Positions 17,541 to 25,477 of a stretch of DNA of 64,000 bases are shown piece by piece (positions within the stretch are counted from its first letter, which is position 1; the number at the start of each line of letters is the position of its first letter). The translations under genes and the position numbers were made by a program. Source of the DNA: Amycolatopsis alba DSM 44262 (GTDB lineage Bacteria; Actinomycetota; Actinomycetes; Mycobacteriales; Pseudonocardiaceae); NCBI RefSeq assembly GCF_000384215.1, contig NZ_KB913032.1:3551665-3615664 (forward strand), given 5' to 3'. The notes under the pieces are model-generated. The model made no database searches and was not told the origin of the DNA. It was given only the letters and a program-made list of their open reading frames with translations.

Positions 17541-18854
17541 TCAAGGCAGGTAGGACCGGACGATGACGTATTCGGCCGGGAGCTCCATTTCGGCCACTTC
17601 AGAACCTTCGAGCGCCACTGTCTTGGTCCCGCCCTCGACGATCACTTCGGGTACCACGAACCCGACACCCCGCAGCTCGGACATCCGGATCCGCAGCACG
17701 ACCCCGGACGCCAGGATGCCTCGGAGGTCGATCTTCCCTCTCGACAGGGAGGAATTGAGGATGACAACCTCCCTGGCGTCCAGGCGGGCGGAGTCGAGCT
17801 TCCTGAAGTCGAAGACGCAGTTCTCGAACTCGCAGTTCTCGAATCTGATGCGCCCTCGCTCGTTCCCACCTTCGAAACCGAGTGTCGCGTTCACGAAGTG
17901 ACAGCCACGGAAGGTGAACTGCTCGCGATAGGCCAGGCTGACGCCGAAGGAGAGCCGTCCGCCGAACCACGCGTCTTCGAAGGTCCCGCCACGAGTGAAC
18001 CGGGTGTCGGAGTTGCGGAACGCCGCCCCGACGTAGGACACCGATTCCGCCTGCCGGGGCCCGGCCGACAGGACGTCACCCTCGAACACGACCCGGTCGA
18101 ACCGGATCCGGCCCGCGGTGGGCAATTCCATCACCGATTGGGCGGAGAACCTGGCCCCGGTCAGGTCCAGATCCAGCTTCGGTGTCCGCCAAGTGGTCGA
18201 GAGGCGGTCGTCGAGCACCCGGAGCACCGACTCCCGGACCTTCCGTTCGGTCTCGTCGCTGTCTTCGGCGGGTAACCGCAGGTAACCGCAGAGCACGTCG
18301 ACGCAGATCTGCCGGTTCGCCACCCAGTCGTCGGCGAGACCGGCCATCGCGTACAGCCCGGCGAGCCGGACCGTGGCGTTCTCGTGGGCGAGTTGTTCCG
18401 CGGCGGTCCCGAAGCGCTCGTTGAAGCTCTGTGCCTGCTCGCGTTCGTCCTTGGCCTCGTCCAGGCGGTGCTCCGCTTCGGCGACCCGTTGTTTGCGCAA
18501 GTTCACCGCCAGCAGGACGACACCGCCCAGCCCGGCGACGACGGCCAGCGCGATCTTCAGCAGTTCCAGGACCTCCGTCGTCCCGAAGGCCGTGGCGGCG
18601 GGGAGCCGGGGGAAGCCGAGCAGCCAAAGCAGCCCGGCCCCGGTCAGGCCCGCGACGACGACCGCGAGCGTCATCCACCGGAAGACCGCGCTCGCCATGG
18701 ACTGATGCCGCCACGGTTCGATCGGCGGGCGCCCTTCCGTGCCCCGCCGCCGTCGAACGCGGCGCAGCCTGCCGACGCCGAGGATCACCAGCGCCGCCGC
18801 CACCGTCATCCCACCGAGTACGCGAGGGTCGCCGTGACCCAGCCAGGTCCACAC
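17541..18854 (-). CDS. Membrane protein with pentapeptide-like repeat domain
   Basis: A 437-aa protein with three N-terminal membrane helices (about 14-30, 56-82, 92-118), a charged coiled-coil stretch (KQRVAEAEHRLDEAKDEREQAQ) and a conserved helical block (ERFGTAAEQLAHENATVRLAGLYAMAGLADDW). A beta-helical C-terminal half follows, with degenerate A(D/N)LXX-like repeats (LDLTGARFSA, RIRFENCEFENCVFDFRKLD). Proteins of this plan are common in actinomycetes and have no firm function. It is convergent with the exporter gene, 12 bases apart. The repeats are weak, so the beta-helix call is inferred. Confidence 0.82.
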   Translation of the reverse strand: MWTWLGHGDPRVLGGMTVAAALVILGVGRLRRVRRRRGTEGRPPIEPWRHQSMASAVFRWMTLAVVVAGLTGAGLLWLLGFPRLPAATAFGTTEVLELLKIALAVVAGLGGVVLLAVNLRKQRVAEAEHRLDEAKDEREQAQSFNERFGTAAEQLAHENATVRLAGLYAMAGLADDWVANRQICVDVLCGYLRLPAEDSDETERKVRESVLRVLDDRLSTTWRTPKLDLDLTGARFSAQSVMELPTAGRIRFDRVVFEGDVLSAGPRQAESVSYVGAAFRNSDTRFTRGGTFEDAWFGGRLSFGVSLAYREQFTFRGCHFVNATLGFEGGNERGRIRFENCEFENCVFDFRKLDSARLDAREVVILNSSLSRGKIDLRGILASGVVLRIRMSELRGVGFVVPEVIVEGGTKTVALEGSEVAEMELPAEYVIVRSYLP

Positions 18855-18912
18855 GATCGACCACCGTATCGGGGTTCGGGAGCAAAACGGGCAAGCCGTA
18901 CGTTGTCCAGGT

Positions 18913-19395
18913 ATGGCTGTCGCGTTCTTGCTCTATGTCGTCGCCGAGATCGCCGCCGTCTGGGCGGTGGGCTCGGCCATCGGGGTGCTCGGCACGATCG
19001 CGCTGCTCTTCGCCGGTGCGTTCGTCGGATCCTGGCTCGCGCGCCGCGAGGGCGGCCGCGCCTTCCGGGCGTTCGCCGAGTCCGCGCGGCTCGGCCGCCC
19101 GGCCGACGCGGAGAAGGAACTCACCGACGGGATGCTGATCGGCCTCGGCGGCCTGCTGATCCTGCTGCCCGGTTTCGTCAGCGACGTCATCGGCCTGCTG
19201 CTCATCCTGCCGCCGACTCGCAGTGTCGCGCGCAAGGTCTGGCAGAAGCGGATGGCCAGCCGGGCGGTCAAATTCGCCAACCGTGCCCGCGGGCCGGTGA
19301 TGGTGGTGGACAGCGAGGTCGTCACCGACACTCCTCCGGCCGAGGCCACCAGGAAGCAGCCGCCGGTGATCGAGGGCCGCATCGTCGAGGGCTGA
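18913..19395 (+). CDS. fxsA: FxsA-family membrane protein
   Basis: A 160-aa small membrane protein. The family pattern is present: an N-terminal pair of helices (LLYVVAEIAAVWAVGSAIGVLGTIALLFAGAFVGSWLA), the RREGGRAFRAFAES segment, a third hydrophobic region (LIGLGGLLILLPGFVSDVIGLLLILPPTR) and a charged tail. In E. coli FxsA relieves phage T7 exclusion by F; the normal role is unknown. The ATG follows a TACGTT hexamer by 8 bases, so it may be leaderless. It is divergent from the pentapeptide gene. Confidence 0.9.
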   Translation: MAVAFLLYVVAEIAAVWAVGSAIGVLGTIALLFAGAFVGSWLARREGGRAFRAFAESARLGRPADAEKELTDGMLIGLGGLLILLPGFVSDVIGLLLILPPTRSVARKVWQKRMASRAVKFANRARGPVMVVDSEVVTDTPPAEATRKQPPVIEGRIVEG

Positions 19396-19404
19396 CCGCC
19401 GCTC

Positions 19405-19447
19405 AGCTTAGACACCAGCTTCGCCACTAGACTCCAATGTCTAAGCT
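19405..19447. promoter_or_regulatory. 10-bp inverted repeat upstream of a small winged-helix gene
   Basis: AGCTTAGACA (19405-19414) and its exact complement (19438-19447) lie 23 bases apart, ending 11 bases before the ATG at 19459. A related CTAGACT sits between them. Spacing by about three helical turns fits paired dimer sites for the encoded regulator. Confidence 0.6.
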
Positions 19448-19458
19448 AGGACGGCGGC

Positions 19459-19749
19459 ATGCTCCACGACGACCTCGCCGAGGACGTGGCCCCCGCTTCC
19501 ACGGACAGCCCGGCACCTCCGAAACGCCGTGCCGACCGACGCGAAGAAATCCTTGACGCATTGGGTGACGACGAGGCGACACGTGCCGATCTGGTGGCGG
19601 CGACAGGCCTGCACGACCGCACGATGACGCGATGGTTGACGGTCCTTCTCCGGCAGGGCCTGATCGAGGCGACGGAGAAGAACCTTCGCAGTCCCAACGT
19701 CCGCTACCGCCGCACGCCTCAGCGAACCCTCGACGAGCCGGGTGGCTAG
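19459..19749 (+). CDS. Small winged-helix DNA-binding protein
   Basis: A 96-aa protein made of a disordered Pro/Ala N-terminus and one winged-helix domain: REEILDALGDDEATRADLVAATGLHDRTMTRWLTVLLRQGLIE followed by a wing ending in VRYRRTPQ. No ligand domain, so it resembles a bare DNA-binding module. It is flanked upstream by an inverted repeat that it may bind. Its stop overlaps the stop of the convergent SCP2-like gene by 4 bases. The exact family (MarR, ArsR or IclR-like) cannot be told. Confidence 0.75.
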   Translation: MLHDDLAEDVAPASTDSPAPPKRRADRREEILDALGDDEATRADLVAATGLHDRTMTRWLTVLLRQGLIEATEKNLRSPNVRYRRTPQRTLDEPGG

Positions 19750-20393
19750 CTCCCGCTCGGCTTCGGGATGTCGAAATACCCGCTGAACCGCACCGCCGGC
19801 GCGTACTCGCCCTTGACCTTCACCTTGCCGGTCACGAACATCGCCGCCACCGCCGCGTTGCCGGTGGCCATCCGGATGAAGTCGTCGACGGACAGCGTGA
19901 TGGTGGTGTCCGGAGTGCGCGCGAGATCGGTGCTGGAAACGCATACGCCGTCTTCGATGACCGTTTGAAAACGATCGAAACCGTCTTCTCCGTCACCATC
20001 GGTGAAACGCCAGGCGACGACGAAGTCGACATGCCGTGCGCGTTCGGGAGCGAAATGGTCCGACATTCTGCGGAAAATCTCGTCGAGGAACGCCGAACGC
20101 AGTTCCCGGTGATCCGCGATCGCCTTGAGTTGTTCTCGCGACGCGCGTTGCACGACGTCGACGAGCACTTCGGTCTCCAGTGAGCTCAGCTCGATGCCCG
20201 CGCCGGTTTCGCCCAGCATGTGCAGGGTTTCCAGCACCTGCGTGAACTGCTCCGGGGTCAGTTTGGCGAGTTCGAGCTTCTCCGCGAAAGCGTTGATGAC
20301 GTGCTCGCCCGCGGTGCGTGTCTTGTGCAGCCGCAACGGGCGGGAAAGGCGTACCTTGTCCCGCCAGCGCCGGTTCGGAGAATTTCTGGACAC
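19746..20393 (-). CDS. SCP2-like sterol/lipid-carrier domain protein, downstream paralogue
   Basis: A 215-aa protein with a helical N-terminal half (about 40-110) and an SCP2-type C-terminal half (about 115-215). The latter carries VVAWRFTDGDGEDGFDRFQTVIEDG, TTITLSVDDFIRMATGNAAVAAMFVTGKVKVKGE and a final GYFDIPKPS. The FXTGK(V/I)KVKGD-type motif is the SCP2 hallmark. Such domains bind lipids or act as small-molecule carriers. It lies 29 bases after a paralogue with the same plan. GTG 20393 has no visible ribosome-binding site, and the first 30 basic residues may be wrong. Confidence 0.82.
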   Translation of the reverse strand: MSRNSPNRRWRDKVRLSRPLRLHKTRTAGEHVINAFAEKLELAKLTPEQFTQVLETLHMLGETGAGIELSSLETEVLVDVVQRASREQLKAIADHRELRSAFLDEIFRRMSDHFAPERARHVDFVVAWRFTDGDGEDGFDRFQTVIEDGVCVSSTDLARTPDTTITLSVDDFIRMATGNAAVAAMFVTGKVKVKGEYAPAVRFSGYFDIPKPSGS

Positions 20394-20422
20394 GGGTCGG
20401 AAGTGTATCTGTTCGGCCGGGT

Positions 20423-21067
20423 TCAGGACGGCTCGTGCGTTCTCGGAAGGTCGAAGAAACCGATCAGGCCAGCCGCGAATGCCAGGTCACCTTTTACTTT
20501 GATCTTTCCCGTGACGAATAGCACAGCGGGCGTCGCCTGATGGGTGATGAGCCGGAAGAAATCGACGGGCGCGATCGTGATCGTCACCCTCGGCTTCTCC
20601 TTCATGTCCCTGCTCACCGTGCACTCACCATGCGAGATCACCGTCTCATAGCGGTCGTACCCGCCGGCGCCGGTACCGCCGGACAGCCGCCAGTGGACGA
20701 CAGCGTGCAGCGTCTTCGCCCGGTCCTGCCGGATGTGGGCGCCCATGCGGTCGAAGATCTCGCGCAGCACACGCTCCCGGAGCGGCCGTTCGGCGACAAC
20801 GCTCTCGAGCTGCGTACGCGAGGCGCGCGCGACGAGGGTCGCGAAGCGGATCGGGTCGACCTTGCGGAGGTCGAACGCGGGCGCGGACTCCGCGAGCCGT
20901 CCCAGTGCGGCCAGTAGCCGCCGGACGTCGTCCTTGCCGAGGTCCTTCGGGTCGATGGCGCCTGCGACCTCGTTGACGTCGAGAGAGTGCGCCTCGGCCG
21001 AATCCGGCTCGATCCGCTCCAGCGCGTCGACCAGCGCGCGGCCGGTCAGCCCCACGATCTCGGTCAT
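20423..21067 (-). CDS. SCP2-like sterol/lipid-carrier domain protein, upstream paralogue
   Basis: A 214-aa protein aligning with the next gene over its full length. It has a helical N-terminal region with LATLVARASRTQLESVVAERPLRERVLREIFDRMGAHI, then an SCP2 domain with VVHWRLSGGTGAGGYDRYETVISHGECTVS and FFRLITHQATPAVLFVTGKIKVKGDLAFA. The start ATG is preceded by GGAGGGAA. The two genes form a tandem duplication in one transcription unit; the shared N-terminal half is not a common SCP2 partner and may be a dimerisation module. Function is not established. Confidence 0.85.
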   Translation of the reverse strand: MTEIVGLTGRALVDALERIEPDSAEAHSLDVNEVAGAIDPKDLGKDDVRRLLAALGRLAESAPAFDLRKVDPIRFATLVARASRTQLESVVAERPLRERVLREIFDRMGAHIRQDRAKTLHAVVHWRLSGGTGAGGYDRYETVISHGECTVSRDMKEKPRVTITIAPVDFFRLITHQATPAVLFVTGKIKVKGDLAFAAGLIGFFDLPRTHEPS

Positions 21068-21096
21068 TTTCCCTCCAGCTCCAGCTACCAGAGCGT

Positions 21097-21118
21097 AAGG
21101 CTACCCGCCAGTAGGTAG
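21097..21118. promoter_or_regulatory. Probable TetR operator, imperfect copy
   Basis: Contains CTACCCGCCAGTAGGT, which matches 13 of 16 bases of the palindrome centred at 24073 in front of the thiolase gene (CTACTCGCTAGTAGGT, two to three changes). It lies about 80 bases before the TetR start at 21195 and 30 bases before the SCP2-like gene start. This suggests autoregulation by the same repressor that controls the thiolase and FabG genes. Confidence 0.65.
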
Positions 21119-21194
21119 GCGGGCAAGCGTGCCGAAATCACCCTTGCCCGAAGGGGCCCGGTAGCGTTCTACGCGACTAATGGGAGGTCCTGAG

Positions 21195-21860
21195 TTGTCC
21201 GAGGAAGTACCGCGTCCCGCCGAACGCGCCAAAAGGCTGCCGAGAGCGGTGCGGGAACGCCAGATCCTGGACGCAGCGGTCTCGGTGTTCTCGCGCTACG
21301 GCTATCACTCCGCGTCGATGGACGAGATCTCCGAGGTCGCCGGCGTCTCGAAGCCGATGATCTACACCTACCTCGGCTCCAAGGAAGACCTCTTCGGCGC
21401 GTGCATCCGCCGCGAAGCCACCCGCCTGCTGGAGGCCGTACAGGACGGGATCAAACCCGATCTGCCGCCCGACATGCAGCTTTGGCACGGACTTCGCGCG
21501 TTCTACCGGTTCGTCGCCGAATACCGCGAGTCCTGGACGGTGCTGCACCGCCAGGCCATGACCGTCGGCGGCGCCTTCGCCGCGGAGATCACCGACATGC
21601 GCACCCGCGCGATCGAGCTGGTCGCCGCGCTGGTCGTCTCCGCGGGCACCCGCAAGGGTCTCGGCGAACAGGCCGAGTTCTCCGGCGCCGGGCTGTCCGC
21701 CGCGCTGGTCGGGGCGGCCGAGTCGCTGGCCGACTGGGCGCTCGACCACCCCGATGTCTCCGACGGCGTGCTCGCCTCGTGGCTGATGAACCTGGTCTGG
21801 CTCGGGTTCAACGACCTGGTCGAGGGCGAGATCTGGAAGCCGTCAGAGAGCGACGACTGA
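21195..21860 (+). CDS. TetR-family regulator of the adjacent lipid-metabolism genes
   Basis: A 221-aa repressor. The HTH is clear: RQILDAAVSVFSRYGYHSASMDEISEVAGVSKPMIYTYLGSKEDLF (about residues 20-65). The start is probably TTG 21195, with GGGAGG 7 bases upstream; the in-frame ATG at 21180 has no ribosome-binding site. Its 3' end overlaps that of the convergent dehydratase gene by 18 bases. An imperfect copy of the operator before the thiolase gene lies upstream of it, so it probably represses itself and the HtdX/FabG/FadA genes and responds to an acyl-CoA; this is inference. Confidence 0.88.
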   Translation: MSEEVPRPAERAKRLPRAVRERQILDAAVSVFSRYGYHSASMDEISEVAGVSKPMIYTYLGSKEDLFGACIRREATRLLEAVQDGIKPDLPPDMQLWHGLRAFYRFVAEYRESWTVLHRQAMTVGGAFAAEITDMRTRAIELVAALVVSAGTRKGLGEQAEFSGAGLSAALVGAAESLADWALDHPDVSDGVLASWLMNLVWLGFNDLVEGEIWKPSESDD

Positions 21861-22688
21861 GCCCTCCAGATGCGGCTTCGGCTTGCTCGCGTTCCACAGC
21901 TCGAAGGCCCAGCCGTCGCCTTCACTCCATGAGGTGAAAGCCGCCTTGGCGGGCAGCAGCACGGGCTGCTTGAACTTGACGTCGACGGCGAAGGCCTCCG
22001 GAAGCCTGCCTTCGAACGCCGCGAGCGCGTGCGCCTTCGTCCACATACCGTGCGCGATCGCGGCCGGGAAACCGAACGCCTTCGCGGTGATCGGGTGCAG
22101 GTGGATCGGGTTGCGGTCGCCGGAGACCTCGGCGTAGCGGCGGCCGATGTCTCCGGGCACGTGCCAGATCGCGTTGGGCGACGGCTGCGAGAGCTGACCG
22201 CGCGAGGTCTTCTCGCCGCTGCCGCCACCACGGCGCAGGTACGTGCTGACGTCCGTCCACACCGGACTGTCGTTGACGAGCAGCTCGCTGACGACGTCGA
22301 ACTGCTTGCCCTTCTCATGCGGCCGCAGATCCTCCGCGCGCACGCTCAGGGTGAACGACTCGTCGAGCCGCAGCTGACGGTGCTGGGTGATCCGGTTGGC
22401 GACGTGCACCATGCCCAGCAACGGGAACGGGAAGTCGGCCTCGGTCATCAGCGCCATCTGCAGCGGGAACGCGAGGATGTGCGGATACGTCGCCGGGAGC
22501 ACGTCGTCCAGCCGGAATCCGCACACCTGGTTGTACGCGGCGAGCTGCGCCGGGTCGACGACGACGCCCTCGCGGACGAACTCGGTCGACGGCAGCGTGC
22601 TCCCGCCGCTCTTGCGCAGCGAACCGAGCAACGCCTTGGGATACAACGAAGACAGGCTCGGGGACTCGCGGAGTTCCTTGACGGCCAT
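21843..22688 (-). CDS. htdX: MaoC-like (3R)-hydroxyacyl dehydratase, HtdX type
   Basis: A 281-aa double-hotdog enzyme that interconverts 3-hydroxyacyl and enoyl thioesters. The hydratase-2 motif is intact in the C-terminal half: Y185-AEVSGDRNPIHLHPI, with catalytic Asp191 and His196. The N-terminal hotdog (residues 10-150) lacks it, as in mycobacterial HtdX (Rv0241c). ATG 22688 was chosen because GGGAG lies 7 bases upstream; GTG 22694 is too close to it. It follows the two-domain FabG gene with 2 bases between, reproducing the mycobacterial htdX-fabG4-fadA2 neighbourhood. Confidence 0.9.
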   Translation of the reverse strand: MAVKELRESPSLSSLYPKALLGSLRKSGGSTLPSTEFVREGVVVDPAQLAAYNQVCGFRLDDVLPATYPHILAFPLQMALMTEADFPFPLLGMVHVANRITQHRQLRLDESFTLSVRAEDLRPHEKGKQFDVVSELLVNDSPVWTDVSTYLRRGGGSGEKTSRGQLSQPSPNAIWHVPGDIGRRYAEVSGDRNPIHLHPITAKAFGFPAAIAHGMWTKAHALAAFEGRLPEAFAVDVKFKQPVLLPAKAAFTSWSEGDGWAFELWNASKPKPHLEGSVVAL

Positions 22689-22690
22689 GA

Positions 22691-24025
22691 TCACGCTCCC
22701 AGCAGTGCCTGGCCGCAGACGCGGACCACGTTGCCGTTGACCGCGGCCGAAGCCGGGTTCGCGTACCAGGCGATCGTCTCGGCGACGTCGACCGGGAGCC
22801 CGCCCTGGCCGAGGCTGGACAGCCGCCGCCCGGCCTCGCGGATGAACAGCGGCACCGCGGCGGTCATCTTGGTCTCGATGAAACCGGGCGCGACGGCGTT
22901 GATCGTGCCGCCGTACTCGGCGAGCTGAGGCGCGCCGACGTTCACCATGCCGATGACGCCCGCCTTGCTGGTGGCGTAGTTGGTCTGGCCGACGTTGCCC
23001 GCGATCCCGGCGATCGAGGAGACGCCGATGATCCGGCCGTTGTCGTGCAGCACCTTGCCGGACAGCAGCTTCTCGTTGACCGCGAGCTGCGAAGCGAGGT
23101 TGACGGAGATGACCGAGTCCCAGCCGCCTTCGGTCATGTTGCCCAGCGTCTTGTCCCGCGTGATGCCCGCGTTGTGCACGACGATGTCGACGCCGCCGTG
23201 ACGCGTGGTCAGGTACTCGGCGAGCTTCTCCGGCGCGTCGGCGGCGGTGATGTCCAGCTGCAGCGCCGAACCCCCGACCTTGTTGGCCACCTTCGACAGA
23301 TCCGCGCCCTGGGCGGGGATGTCGAGCGCGACGACGTGGGCGCCGTCGCGGCCCAGCACTTCGGCGATGGCGGCACCGATCCCGCGGGAGGCACCGGTGA
23401 CCAGGGCGACCTTGCCGTCGAGCGGCTTCGCCCAGTCCGCCGGGGCGGAAGCGGTCTTGGTCTCGGTGCCGACGCGGATGACCTGGGCGTCGACGAAGGC
23501 GGACTTCGACGACAGCAGGAAGCGGAGCGTGGACTCAGTGGCCTCTTCGGCACCTTCGGCGACGTACACGAGCTGAGCGGTCGCGCCGCGCTTCAGTTCC
23601 TTACCGACGGAGCGAACGAAGCCTTCGAGCGCGCGCTGGGCGATCCGCTCGTGCCCTTCGGCCAGTTCCGGCGGCGTTCCGAGGACGACGACGCGGCCCG
23701 AAGGCCCGACGCTCCGGATCACCGGGTGAAAGAAGTCGTAGACCTCGCGAAGCTGCTTCGGGTCCTTCACACCTGTCGCGTCGAAGACGAGCGCGGCGTG
23801 CTTGTCGGTCGCGGTCGAGATGACCTCGACGCCCGCGCGGTGCAGCTGCGCCTCGATCACCTTTTCGAGGCGACCGCCCGGCGCGGCGCCGAGAAGTGCG
23901 GGACCCTCCAGGGCGGGCTGGCCCGGCTTGTACCGGCGAAGCGTCGCGGGATTCGGCAGGCCGAGCTTCGGCACCACGAACTTCCCCACCGGGGATTTCG
24001 TGAACTGCTGGTACCTGTCAGCCAT
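22691..24025 (-). CDS. fabG4: Two-domain 3-oxoacyl thioester reductase (high-molecular-weight FabG)
   Basis: A 444-aa short-chain dehydrogenase with an extra N-terminal flavodoxin-like domain (1-200), the layout of mycobacterial FabG4 (Rv0242c). The C-terminal SDR domain has GASRGIG (211-217) for the cofactor, NAG near 286, Ser337 and the catalytic Tyr350-x3-Lys354 in NYATSK. It reduces 3-oxoacyl-CoA or -ACP and, by analogy, uses NADH. GGGAGG precedes the ATG. It is divergent from the thiolase gene across a perfect palindromic operator and cotranscribed with the dehydratase gene. Confidence 0.93.
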   Translation of the reverse strand: MADRYQQFTKSPVGKFVVPKLGLPNPATLRRYKPGQPALEGPALLGAAPGGRLEKVIEAQLHRAGVEVISTATDKHAALVFDATGVKDPKQLREVYDFFHPVIRSVGPSGRVVVLGTPPELAEGHERIAQRALEGFVRSVGKELKRGATAQLVYVAEGAEEATESTLRFLLSSKSAFVDAQVIRVGTETKTASAPADWAKPLDGKVALVTGASRGIGAAIAEVLGRDGAHVVALDIPAQGADLSKVANKVGGSALQLDITAADAPEKLAEYLTTRHGGVDIVVHNAGITRDKTLGNMTEGGWDSVISVNLASQLAVNEKLLSGKVLHDNGRIIGVSSIAGIAGNVGQTNYATSKAGVIGMVNVGAPQLAEYGGTINAVAPGFIETKMTAAVPLFIREAGRRLSSLGQGGLPVDVAETIAWYANPASAAVNGNVVRVCGQALLGA

Positions 24026-24062
24026 TACGTGCCTCCCGTGCAGTTTGCATCACGTCGCATTC

Positions 24063-24084
24063 TAACCTACTCGCTAGTAGGTTA
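24063..24084. promoter_or_regulatory. Perfect palindromic operator between fabG4- and fadA2-like genes
   Basis: Arms TAACCTACT and AGTAGGTTA are exact complements around CGCT. The site sits 34 bases before the thiolase ATG and 38 bases from the FabG ATG, where one bound repressor could block both divergent promoters. A related site lies upstream of the TetR gene at 21195. Confidence 0.8.
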
Positions 24085-24117
24085 CAGTGTGAGAGAGCCT
24101 ACGGAGGAGTGGAAAAA

Positions 24118-25407
24118 ATGGCCACGAAAAGGACGGCACCCGTGCGCAAGGTAGCGATCATCGGCGGCAACCGGATCCCCTTCGCCCGGTCGAACGGGCC
24201 GTACTCGAAGGCGTCGAACCAGGACATGTTCACCGCCGCCCTCGACGGCCTGGTCAGCCGCTTCTCCCTGCAGGACGAGGTGATCGGCGAGGTCGCCGCC
24301 GGCGCGGTGCTCAAGCACGCCCGCGACTTCAACCTCGCCCGCGAAAGCGTCCTCGGCAGCAGGCTGAACCCCGCCACCCCGGCGTCGGACGTGCAGATGG
24401 CCTGCGGTACCGGCCTCCAGGCGATCGTCAACGTCGCCAACAAGATCGCGCTCGGCCAGATCGACTCGGCCATCGCGGGCGGCGTCGACACCACGTCCGA
24501 CGCGCCGCTGGCCGTCAACGACGACCTGCGCCAGATCCTCGTCCAGCTCAACGCCGCGAAGACGCTCCCCGAACGGCTGAAGCTCGCCGCGAAGCTGCGT
24601 CCCGGCCACATCGTCCCCGAGATTCCGCGCAACTCCGAGCCGCGCACCGGCCTGTCGATGGGCGAGCACGCCGCGCTGACCGCGAAGGTCTGGGAGATCA
24701 CGCGCGAGGCGCAGGACGAACTCGCCGCGACCAGCCACCAGCGTCTCGGCGCCGCGTACGACAAGGGCTTCTTCGACGACCTGGTGACGCCGTACCTCAA
24801 GCTGGCCCGCGACCAGAACCTGCGACCGGACTCCAGTGTCGAGAAGCTCGCGAAGCTGAAGCCCGCCTTCGGTGGCCCCGAAGGCACGATGACCGCAGGC
24901 AACTCGACGCCGCTCTCCGACGGCGCCTCGACGGTCCTGCTCGCGACCGAGCAGTGGGCGAAGGCCCGGAAGCTGCCGGTGCTGGCGTACCTGACGTTCT
25001 CGCAGACCGCGGCCGTCGACTACGTCCACGGTGACGAAGGCCTGCTGATGGCGCCCGCGTACGCAGTCCCGCAGATGCTCACGCGCGCCGGGCTCACCCT
25101 GCAGGACTTCGACTTCTACGAGATCCACGAAGCCTTCGCTTCGCAGGTGCTCGCCACCCTCAAGGCGTGGGAGGACCCGGCGTTCGCCAAGGAGAAGCTG
25201 GGTCTCGACGAACCGCTCGGCTCCATCGATCGGGCGAAACTGAACGTCAACGGCTCGTCACTGGCGGCCGGGCACCCGTTCGCCGCGACCGGCGGCCGCA
25301 TCGTCGCCACCCTCGCGAAGCTGTTGAACGAGAAGGGATCCGGCCGCGGACTCATCTCGATCTGCGCCGCGGGCGGTCAGGGCGTCACCGCGATTCTCGA
25401 AAAGTAG
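24118..25407 (+). CDS. fadA2: Acetyl-CoA C-acyltransferase (thiolase), FadA2 type
   Basis: A 429-aa thiolase that cleaves or forms 3-oxoacyl-CoA. The nucleophile is Cys96 (DVQMACGTGLQ), the second site is GHPFAATGGR, and the acid/base cysteine is near the end in ICAAGGQGVTAI. ATG 24118 was preferred over GTG 24109 because GGAGGA lies 9 bases before it. It faces the FabG and dehydratase genes across the operator at 24063, so the three make a small fatty-acid or ketone module lacking an acyl-CoA dehydrogenase here. Confidence 0.94.
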   Translation: MATKRTAPVRKVAIIGGNRIPFARSNGPYSKASNQDMFTAALDGLVSRFSLQDEVIGEVAAGAVLKHARDFNLARESVLGSRLNPATPASDVQMACGTGLQAIVNVANKIALGQIDSAIAGGVDTTSDAPLAVNDDLRQILVQLNAAKTLPERLKLAAKLRPGHIVPEIPRNSEPRTGLSMGEHAALTAKVWEITREAQDELAATSHQRLGAAYDKGFFDDLVTPYLKLARDQNLRPDSSVEKLAKLKPAFGGPEGTMTAGNSTPLSDGASTVLLATEQWAKARKLPVLAYLTFSQTAAVDYVHGDEGLLMAPAYAVPQMLTRAGLTLQDFDFYEIHEAFASQVLATLKAWEDPAFAKEKLGLDEPLGSIDRAKLNVNGSSLAAGHPFAATGGRIVATLAKLLNEKGSGRGLISICAAGGQGVTAILEK

Positions 25408-25436
25408 TCAGTCCGCTCTGCGCGGATCAGGGAAAA

Positions 25437-25464
25437 ACCCCGGTGCCATTGTCGGTGCCGGGGT
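25437..25464 (+). terminator. Short terminator-like hairpin after the thiolase gene
   Basis: ACCCCGG pairs with CCGGGGT around a 14-base loop, 30 bases after the thiolase stop and directly before the DrrA-like gene. An A-run precedes it and a weak T-rich stretch follows. The next gene's likely -10 (TAGTTT, 25466-25471) begins 2 bases later. Confidence 0.55.
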
Positions 25465-25477
25465 CTAGTTTGTCCGC

